Positions 55,944 through 64,000 of a stretch of 64,000 bases of DNA are shown here, in pieces. Where the stretch lies: NCBI GenBank assembly GCA_008828725.1, contig MEHQ01001273.1:244625-308624 (forward strand), read 5' to 3'. The stretch comes from Saccharina japonica (taxonomy: Eukaryota > Sar > Phaeophyceae > Laminariales > Laminariaceae). The position numbers and the translations under genes were made by a program. The first letter of the stretch is position 1; every line of letters starts with the position of its first letter. Under the pieces are notes generated by a model. That model did not search any database and was not told the DNA's origin. It saw only the letters and a list, made by a program, of their open reading frames with translations.

Positions 55944-57620
55944 CCGTGGCCTACTCCCCTTAGGCGACTATACGAACAGCCACTCGGCATGGACAAGTTC
56001 CTACTGCCGAGTAGTCCATGATATTTTTACAGTAATATGTGGTTCGTTGGATGCGCTTCTTCTGGTTTGCGAGGATTGAAACATATACCTGGTACGGAAT
56101 ATATGGGTGGATGTATTCAGGGATGATTGATAGGTATGTCTGAACGGTGTGATTGAAATATGAGCTGCACATTGCCAGATGGCCAATGAAATAATGATAT
56201 ATTAATGAATGTGTGACTTGAGTTAGTGTCGACTATTTTTTGCCGAAAACGACAGGCGATATCCATCTTGCCCATGGGGTTGCATGCGCCGTATGTCACA
56301 ATTTGCCCGCGAGTCGGTTCTTGGGCGGAGAATAGCGCTGCTCAAGTTAAGGGAACCTCATACGCATTAGGTGCTACGCCAACGAACACAACACGTGTCT
56401 TGGACAGGCTCGGGCTTTCCAACCCCAGCTCTCCAGGATTTTCTTGTGGGCGCTCTACCGCTATCCTCGCCCGGGGTTCCGGGATTGTTTTGCGATAAAG
56501 TACCCGAAACGAGGGTGGTTGATGTTGGTTGGGGTTCAACGAATTTTCGAGATGACACCATTAGTTTACTTCGTTGATGCTCTCTATACGCCAGCTGAGC
56601 CCCAGCTTGCGTGTGGTATATTACAGCCCTTTTTACAAGAGGCTCGCGATTCTCGCGAACATGGACCCGAAAAGAGAGCTATCGAATGCGCACCAAACCA
56701 CGAGCTCTAGTTGGAGCAAGGGCTCGCCCTCTCCCTTCACACCAGTTTTGGCGCGATTTCTTCTCGAACGGCAATACAATAGCGTGTGTCCTCGTCGATC
56801 TTCCGTGCGTGTAGCCCAATCTCCATTGTCGGTGTGGGTAGCTAGGGTTCTGCATACAAGCTAGTTTTGTCGCAAAATAGTGAAAACGTGGGCCCGAACT
56901 GTTGCCTGTGACGTGGCTGAGATCCGATCACAATATCCTCTTGCCCGATCTCTACGATATGTTAGGGAACGGGCTTCCATTGCCTACAGGTGATAGTTAT
57001 TCGTGTTTGTTGCGAAAAGAGGCTCAAAACGAGAATCGACACCTTTCGATGCCCCGTATTCAGTGAGCCTCCTCTCGGGTGTGGGTTCAACCTCTTCCGA
57101 CACAATTTCGTCTTTAGTAATGTGCGCTGAACCAGATGCCCTCTACTCCCGAGCTTCAGCTTGTGCGCGTAGGGTATACCTCTCTCTCCTCACGATACTC
57201 GCGCACGTATTTTCGCGAACATGGGCCGGGTCCCGAACGTGGGTGGAGACGATGGCTTCGATGCTCTTTGTATTCAATTGGAGCCCCTCCACCTTGGGTG
57301 TACCGCGAACTTCGTGATGCTGTGTGCACTGGTGATGCCCTCCACTGCACCGAGCTCCAGCATGGGTGTTGTGTGGTCTTCCGCTGCAATCGTAGACGAC
57401 TTTCGTTGTTTACGCGAACCCGATGAACCTTTTGACTTCCTCGATGTTATGGGTATGCAACCTGAGTTCGAATAATTGGATATGGGTTTATCACCTCTCT
57501 ATGGTACACCCACGAGGCTCGTGATTGGAGGTGCGCTAATGAACTCCGATCCGATTTTCCTTATAGCTTGGGGTTCGGGCTACCGCTGACGCGGCGATAT
57601 GTTCGCTGGTTCGGGCGGCA

Positions 57621-58496
57621 GATGCCCTCAGACCCGGCCGGGTGTGCGCTGTGCCATGTACTACCAAAATAGCTCGGAGCTGATCATTTGTCCCCACCGG
57701 TTCCAAACCGCTGATTGGTAGGATGATGGATCTTAACGAGCAGTTAAAACATTGTCAATGTAAACGTATCATATATGCAAAATGGCCATATATATATGTC
57801 GTAACGGGCAAGAAGGGGCGAACAGCGGTGTGACAAAACTGCGACTATTATTTTTATTATCTTTGCCATCCGACAATGTGCAGCATGAGCTTCAACATTG
57901 GTCACTCACAACATTCCCGAAAGCAGAAAACTGTGACTATCGTTTTTTGTTTTGTCCCGTGTTCCTGTGAGTAGGGTTCTACAAAATATATCACGCAGCT
58001 TGCCAAACGTTGACTATCGACCATTTAATCGACCGGGCTTACGTCTGACGTACTCTGGATAGTTCCTACAAAACAAAAGTCTACAAACAAAAGCTTCCAA
58101 CGTAGACGATTTGAGTACATGCAACGTCTGGTTTTGTCGGTGTTGTGACCTCTGATGGGGGGATGTGTGTGTCTTAGCCACTGTACCTAAAATGAGCACT
58201 CGATAGAACGGTTGAAATGGGAAAAGTCCCTGCATGCATATGTAGGTGATTGTAGGTCGTAGTAGTACGCAACAAACGCTAAGAACCTCGTAGTTAAGAA
58301 GGTCAGAGACCAAGCTTTATACGAAGTTAAGAGTTTACGGGTAAACATGTGTGCTAAAATTGAGCAGCAAGTACAAATTAGAAATCGGGAAGTGCAAGGG
58401 GTCGGCAGATCTGAATCTGCCAAAATACACCGCACCTCACAGTCATATTTGAACTGTCCGCCCGCGGGCCGGATGCGCGGTTCTAACCCCCGCGAG
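57621..58496. other. Intergenic, no feature
   Basis: No gene or repeat recognised. Confidence 0.35.
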
Positions 58497-58850
58497 TCGC
58501 GAGGGTTAAGGTCTCGCGGTTCAGGTGACCCGGCCCGTATCATACGGGTCAATCGGAACCTGACGGGTCGGGTCGGTGCGGACCAAGAAGTGTTCAATAT
58601 TTCACGGGTGAGGTTGGTCGGGTCAAGAGGTTTTCAAACATATCTGGTCTGGTCGGGTCGGGTCGTGTCAGGAAGTTTTCAACTTTGACGGGTTGGGTCG
58701 GGTCGGGTTGGATCAAGGGGTTCCCAACATCTCGCGCGCCAAGTCGCGTCAGATCAAGATATCTAAACGTTTTCGCCGGTCGGGTAGCGGGTTAGCTGGC
58801 CCGACCCAACCCGACCCGACCCGACCCGACCTGACCCGTGAGAGTTGACC
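58497..58850. repeat. GGGTC/GACCC inverted tract
   Basis: The left part (to about 58735) is rich in GGGTCGGGT on the plus strand. The right part (58797-58845) is a clean run of CCCGACCCAACCCGACCC. The two can pair (GGTTGGGTCGGGTCGGG with its complement). The right run's complement also has the G-run spacing that can make G-quadruplexes. Confidence 0.75.
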
Positions 58851-59340
58851 TGACTCGCGAAAAACCCTGTACATTTCCATGGCAGTAAATATAAACGCCA
58901 ACACAACGAGATATAACGCGGGAAATCGGGTAGGCCGTAGTAGACCAGTGTTGTTATATTTGATACGTTTGGCCCCTACTCGGGGATGCCTTCCTCCTGC
59001 GGCGTTTCGGTCCCGCGTGTTCCGCCGCGGGCAGGGTGTCTGTGGTATAAAAAACCTTCGGGTACTGCGACTATAGCTGTGAGCGATCGAGGATCCCAGC
59101 AAAAGCAGCAGTATGCGCCTGCTATGACAAGAAAAACCTACTACTGGTATCAAGGTCGTATAAGCAAACTTTATGTAGAACCCATTATATCTATGCAACA
59201 ACGAGTACGCAGGAACGGGTTGATTGCTTTTGAGTTGCCATCGATGTCCTCTGCTATTTGTGCCGCAATCCGACTCTTTTCGAAAAAAGGTACTGGTACA
59301 CAATATATAAACCACACACTCCGCAAACACACAAACACAG
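58851..59340. other. Intergenic, no feature
   Basis: A 214-codon frame starts at 58986 and runs through the CAG array. It is not supported by any motif. Confidence 0.3.
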
Positions 59341-59355
59341 GACGACAGCAGAGAA

Positions 59356-59387
59356 GCAGCAGCAGCAGCAGCAGCAGCAGTAGCAGT
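59356..59387. repeat. (CAG)n/(AGC)n microsatellite
   Basis: About ten units ending TAGCAGTGTGAGCC. Like 6586 and 34857, the array is followed by a GTGAG-type sequence. Confidence 0.9.
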
Positions 59388-59799
59388 GTGAGCCTGGAGA
59401 GAAGAGACGGGGAGCGTGAAGCATTTTGGTCGCCGGTTGTGATTTTTTCGTGCGTCTCAACAAGCGAGAGCTATACGCCTTTTACACTAATAGATACAAG
59501 GTTCCCCTCCGGGACATGCCTAGGGGAGTGGCGCAAGGACGAATCGAAAACCTACTACGCATATCATAATGTATGTATAGTACATAAATACGACGTTTTT
59601 GAGTATCTGCGTATTACTGTACATAAATAAATGTGAGTAGACCTTTTTAGATTTATTTGCACCTGCATTTTTGGGGATAAAATATACTCGAAATATGGTG
59701 GAACCGTTACTATTGACTCAATCGTTCTTAGAGATCCCGCCAAACATGTTATCATGTTTGAACAGGTTGTCCGAGTACCTTGGAGTAAAGTCCCGAGTA

Positions 59800-60510
59800 T
59801 TGGAGATACATTACTTCAGGTACTTCGTGTACTCGGAGTATTTCGGGGTTCGATACTCCGGATACTGCTCGTACTCGGAGTATTTCGGGTATGAACACTC
59901 TCGATACTGCTTTACTCGGAGTATTTCGGGGTCCGATACTGCGGGTACTCCTTGTACTCCGAGTATTTGGGGCTTCAGTACTGCTCATACTCCAAGTACT
60001 CCGAGTATTCAGGCCGCTAATACTCTGATACTCTTAAGTACTCGGAGTACGAAATGTACTCGATACTCGGAGTATACTCGGAGTGTGAAGTAAGTCAGGA
60101 GCATCTTTGCATCATTTTAAAGACTCGGCCGTCATTCCTCCCAGGTCCTGGGAGCATGTGACTGGCGTTTATAGCATTTAAAATTCACAGATGCTCCCAT
60201 TACCTCGGAGTATAATTAGAGTATTTTCGAGAAAAAAAACTTCAGGTACTTTGTGTACTCGCAGTATTTCGGTGTCCAATACTCTCGATACTCGGAGTAC
60301 TCCGAGTAATTTAGATGTTTTTACTCCGAGTACTGCTTGTACTCGAGTATAAGTACTGCTCATACTCCCAGTACTCGGAGTATTTGGGCCTTCAGTACTG
60401 CTCATACTCCAAGTACTCCGAGTATTTAGGCCACCAGTACTCTAATAATCTCAGTACTCGGAGTACGAAAAATACTCGATACTCCAAGTAGAGTATACTC
60501 GGATAATCTG
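59800..60510. repeat. TACTCGGAGTA palindromic minisatellite, two blocks
   Basis: Blocks at about 59800-60090 and 60220-60510 contain dozens of TACTCGGAGTATTTCGGG or TACTCCGAGTATT motifs, roughly 40-50 bp apart and each nearly self-complementary around its centre. About 130 bp of non-repeat sequence separates the blocks. Confidence 0.85.
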
Positions 60511-60795
60511 TGCATTTTTGTCAGTATTTAATTGTTGTGGCGCTCAAGGTAAGGAAGGTCTATCCCGCACAAAACCGAGGACTCCCAACACAAAAAGGTT
60601 TGAAAACACTCCAAGCGTGACACGCTGCATACACACGCGTGACACACGGCACACACCGTACACGCACGCACACGTGACACATGGGACACAGTGCCCGTGC
60701 AGTAGTGGTGGATCATATTTGCAGAAGACGTAGAAAAGGATGCTCCGAAGAAGGGAGAGGCTGATATAACGTACTTGTAATACAAAGAAAAGTTG
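60511..60795. other. Intergenic, CAC/GTG dinucleotide-rich
   Basis: A run of CACACGCGTGACACACGGCACAC type at 60635-60690. No gene. Confidence 0.4.
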
Positions 60796-60810
60796 AAAAA
60801 AAAAAAAGAA

Positions 60811-60888
60811 AAGCAGCGCTGTGAGAATCGAACTCAAGCCTTCACATCCACAAACGGGCATGGTGACCATTTGACTATACTACCCAAG
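60811..60888 (-). pseudogene. tRNA-derived fragment 1
   Basis: On the minus strand TAGTATAGTCAAATGG (60868-60883) looks like a D-arm/A box and GAGTTCGATTC (60825-60835) like a T-arm/B box, 32 bp apart. A T-rich run follows (A-run at 60796-60807 on the plus strand), as after RNA polymerase III genes. The acceptor and anticodon stems do not pair, so it is not a functional tRNA. Confidence 0.45.
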
Positions 60889-60986
60889 AAATATATTTCC
60901 TCACACTCTATACCTGGTACTGTACCGAGTAAATCACAAACATTTGAACAGACGTACTCTGTACCTGCAAGCAAAAAAAAGAAAAA

Positions 60987-61068
60987 CGCATCTCCGGGAT
61001 TTGAACTCAGGTTCTATACGTATTCAAGTCGGGAAATCGGACGCCACATGCTACGTGATTATTTGCTA
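60987..61068 (-). pseudogene. tRNA-derived fragment 2
   Basis: Minus-strand GAGTTCAAATCCC (T-loop/B box, 60996-61008) and CGTAGCATGTGG (A-box-like, 61044-61055), followed by T-runs. It aligns loosely with fragment 1 over its whole length, including the T-run and a GAAATAT block, so the two are probably copies of one short tRNA-derived element. No closed cloverleaf. Confidence 0.4.
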
Positions 61069-61290
61069 GAAATATTGTTCTCGGTTTTGGAGCCAGATCG
61101 CCGGAACACTGGTATCATCGCATGCGTCGGGATGCAGCATGCAGAGCACACGCATGACACATGGAGGCCATCAACAGCAGCAGCAAGCAGGAGAGTGGTG
61201 GTGGTGGTGTGGTTTGGTGACGGATTGCTGGCTGCTATGAAAGCAACTAATCGTAGCAACAAGCAGAGCACATCATCGTCTGTCTCCGAG

Positions 61291-62150
61291 GCGCACAATG
61301 TTGTACAACTCTGTCCGGAAAAGTAACGACAGTTTATATATAGTTTTAATGAACAAAAGGTTATTACATTTCGGGACAGCGGAGAGATTCGTACATGAGC
61401 ATTGATCTGCAGGTATGATACTCATACCATGACTCGGAAAATTCGCAGGCTTCGACAAAAGCAACTCGTGACGGTACAGCGCGGACCTGAGGTACGCGCA
61501 TGCATGGTGTAATGCCTGCTGCTGCTGCTGCTGCTGCTGCTGCGGGCGGAGGGTTGTAACATTGAGGTTGTACTGTTTGTAACACGCTCTCTGCGGTGCT
61601 GCTGCTGTTCGTGTGTGCTCCACGTGCTCCCGGCAAGAAACACACAAAAAACGCACGACTGAACAAAGACAGGGCCTCAGAGAAACGTGAAAACAAAGTA
61701 TTATTTACTGGCCGTATACAAAACGGGCGCACAATGTTGTACAACTTTGTCCGGAAAAGTAACGACAGTTTATATATAGTTTTAATGAACAAAAGTGTTA
61801 TTACATTTCGGGACAGCTGAGCGATTCGTACATGAGCATTGATCTGAGGTATGATATCATACCATGACTCGGAAAATTCGCAGGCTTCGACAAAAGCAAC
61901 TCGTGACGGTACAGCGCGGACTGAGGTACGCGCATGCATGGTGTAATGCCTGCTGCTGCTGCTGCTGCTGCTGGGCAGCAGGGTTGTAACATTGAGGTTG
62001 TACTTTTTGTAACACGCTCTCTGCGGTGCTGCTGCTGTTCGTGTGTGCTCCACGTGCTCCCGGCAAGAAACACACAAAAAACGCACACTGAACAAAAACA
62101 GGGCCTCAGAGAAAAATGTGAAACAAAGCAATATTATTTACTGGCACGTA
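61291..62150. repeat. Tandem duplication, about 436-bp unit, two copies
   Basis: Units start at GCGCACAATGTTGTACAACT (61291) and 61727. They share the whole unit, including a CTG microsatellite: nine units at 61516-61542 and eight at 61950-61973. Small indels separate the copies. A 255-codon minus-strand frame crosses both units but reads the same sequence in two different frames, so it is not evidence of a gene. Confidence 0.92.
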
Positions 62151-62483
62151 CGTACTAAACACGGCCTCATGCAGAAAACCCGGGAAATCGGCTTATCCAC
62201 TCCCGCGCGAAAAAAAACTTTGAGCGCCCGCCACGCGAGCTACAGTGCTCGGATCGAGCTCAAACCTCGACCAATGTGTCCGGCCGGGCCTCCCGTGTCG
62301 GAGTACTTAGCGTTTTGCCGAAAAGCGCTCGCGCGAAGAGAAAAGTTGCGAAAAGTGCGAAAATTTCACAAACATAACTATACATATACACCTTTCAGGT
62401 GAGTGAGTGGGGTGTGAGGCTGTCATGTTCCTTTTCGTTGTGTGTTTTTGCGCTTGTTGGCCACACACCCGACAATCAATTAT

Positions 62484-62561
62484 CGTACACGATGATGTAT
62501 GTGCAGCAAATTCCCTTCACCGCGTACACGATGATGTATGTGCAGCAAATTCCCTTCACCG
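62484..62561. repeat. 39-bp perfect tandem duplication
   Basis: CGTACACGATGATGTATGTG plus GCAGCAAATTCCCTTCACCG-type remainder occurs twice with no difference, at 62484-62522 and 62523-62561. At 39 bp it would add 13 codons if in a gene, but no gene is supported. Confidence 0.92.
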
Positions 62562-64000
62562 CGTTATCAAGAAAAGCTTGTGAACAACAACAGCGGAAAT
62601 AAGTAGACGTGGTACCACCAGAGACGGGCGTACCAGTCAGTGTACGGCAGTGTTACTCGTAGCAGTTCCCGTTGCCTATACGTATCCGCAGCTGCGTTGA
62701 ATTCGAGCTGCAGACAGTATATACCCATCTACCTGCTCTAGTCTACCTGGTTGCTGCTGCCGTCGTTTTGTTGTCGTTGCTGCGTTGATTTTCGAGCACA
62801 CCAACCGGAAAACAATTGCTGTGGTTTTCAATACTTGCTGCTAGTTATTTGCGGCACTGGGCCTCGAAGCGCTGACGTACCTCGTATTAATAGTACTGTT
62901 GTTGTATGGAGCTCTACCACACTCCGCAAACATGCCGTGCTCGTCACCCCCCCCTCCTCCTCTACCGATCACGTGTACGTAGCAAAGTCTTTCATTCGCT
63001 CCAATCCGAACCCAGTGAAACTACTCGTATGTACGACGTGTACACAACAACAGGAGCGAACGGTATACTTACAGCAGTGAGTGGTGTTTAGCAGTAGAAC
63101 TTTTACCAAACGTACGAGATAGATGCCCGTCAAAGCAAAGCACTGAACTGCACCGGTACCAACTCATTTTCGGCATCTGGTTCCTCGTACGTGCGCACAA
63201 GTGCTTGACTCTGTGGAGCCTGGTACCTGGTACCTATACCAGGTACTGCGGTATACTTTTTCGGATATGTACGTAAATATAAGGGCCTAAATAATTAGAA
63301 TATAATTGCCCAACGGTCCTTGTATATATGTCCACATTAAAATATATGATACCTGGTACCTGGTACGCACACACATGCGGGAAATTGCACCGCAGACGTA
63401 TCTGTTGTACGAGCGCCGCTGTGGTCCTGATCATCGGTGTTCATCGTTCATGCACAAAGCGCTGTTGTTGCCGTCATACACGACCGACGAAGGAACTTCC
63501 CGCGAAACTAGTTGGCAACCAAGTATGTTCGTATCGCTTGCTCCAGCTCTACTGTACCTGATACGTGGTTTACAGCAGAACCGGCTCCCTATCTATACGT
63601 CCGTAATGAGAGGTATTTAAAAAATACCTTTATTTCAATTTATTTGGCGTTCTTCGTAAAATAAACGGTGTGCCAAAGAGATAAGCAACGGCGAACCACA
63701 TAAGAAACGCTGGAATAGGAAACATACACGTATATCCGGCCAAGCACAGCCGTAAACAAACAAGGATCAAGGTGACTGTTGTGCTTCGTATGGGCAATAT
63801 CAATACATAGCTTTATCTTCTTTGGTTCGGAAGCTTTCCTCGGCATATCTTGGCACCTCACAGCCACTCTCAGCCTCTAATTGCCGAAGCAAAAGTTATT
63901 TGCTTTCCGTACGTTCCGGAGTTTCTGTGTTTTTATTTCTAAAATTGTAATTTCAACCTTTTTACAAAACATTTTTTGATACGACGTACTTGATTTTTTT
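62562..64000. other. No recognised gene; TACCTGGTA cluster
   Basis: CTGGTACCTGGTACC and TACCAGGTAC are packed at 63218-63247 and 63350-63366. No gene is seen up to the window end. Confidence 0.4.

Larger units (their letters stand above)
53750..57620. repeat. Degenerate long-period repeat field
   Basis: Recurring ordered blocks: GATGCCCTC, CCGAGCTCCAGC, then TCGCGAACACGATGAAGCTTGACGTCGTCGATGC or worn versions. They occur near 53757-53885, 54391-54470, 54709-54775, 55010-55060, 56574-56665, 57136-57265 and 57335-57450. Spacing varies (about 200-600 bp) and similarity is low, so this is an old, decayed array or a family of decayed genes. No intact frame. Confidence 0.5.

Noticed and set aside
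60811..60888. Functional tRNA-His
   Set aside because: A TTGTGGA loop-like string is present, but the anticodon and acceptor stems do not pair. Only the A- and B-box regions remain.
61364..62131. 255-codon minus-strand open frame
   Set aside because: It crosses both units of the 436-bp tandem duplication and reads the same sequence in two different frames, with poly-Ser in one and poly-Ala in the other from the CTG array. It is low-stop DNA, not a conserved protein.

Overview
The window looks like gene-poor, repeat-rich nuclear DNA of a eukaryote. It has CCCTAA-type telomere-like hexamers, many (CAG)n/(CTG)n/(TAC)n microsatellites, minisatellites, short inverted-repeat transposons with target-site duplications, spliced-looking exons (pyrimidine tract plus AG) and secreted Cys-rich proteins with mucin-like Thr/Ser/Asp/Pro stretches and a GPI-type tail. 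I lean towards a stramenopile alga (brown alga or diatom), but nothing here proves the lineage. There are no operons, Shine-Dalgarno sites or CRISPR arrays. One 20-N gap (37738-37757) and one single N (15448) mark a scaffolded assembly.

Only one protein family is convincing. A 221-residue secreted protein with 12 cysteines and a GPI-type tail lies at 46862-47527. Two nearly identical paralogues (24855-25496 and 29401-29994) sit in a tandem duplication of about 4.8 and 4.5 kb (20602-25423 and 25424-29969). A short, strongly GC3-biased terminal exon at 14357-14471 is very probably real but I do not recognise it. A second possible terminal exon (50187-50462) is weaker. Most other long open frames lie in low-complexity or duplicated DNA and are not supported.

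Layout: 1-6600 holds minisatellites, microsatellites and two copies of a small inverted-repeat element (MITE-B). 7314-8012 is a foldback palindrome with zero loop. 10348-14325 and 15449-19435 are two diverged copies of one 4-kb segment, with the single N at the start of the second. 20001-29994 holds the tandemly duplicated 12-Cys gene and many copies of a second inverted-repeat family (MITE-A). 30-37 kb holds trinucleotide arrays, an interstitial telomere-like tract between two inverted arrays of a TGTCGCG motif, a third MITE-B and a hairpin. 38.0-42.06 kb is four head-to-tail copies of a 1008-bp unit. 46-48 kb holds the single-copy 12-Cys gene between MITE-A copies. 53.7-57.6 kb is a degenerate long-period repeat field. 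58.5-60.5 kb holds a GGGTC/GACCC inverted tract and a TACTCGGAGTA minisatellite. 60.8-62.6 kb holds two tRNA-derived fragments and local tandem duplications.

MITE-A begins and ends with GACGCGTGCTACG/CGTAGCACGCGTC and makes 4-bp target duplications, visible in six copies (TATA, GCTA, ATTG, GGCT, ACAT, CCGT). One copy has a clean empty site in the other half of the tandem duplication, so the order of events can be read directly from the window.
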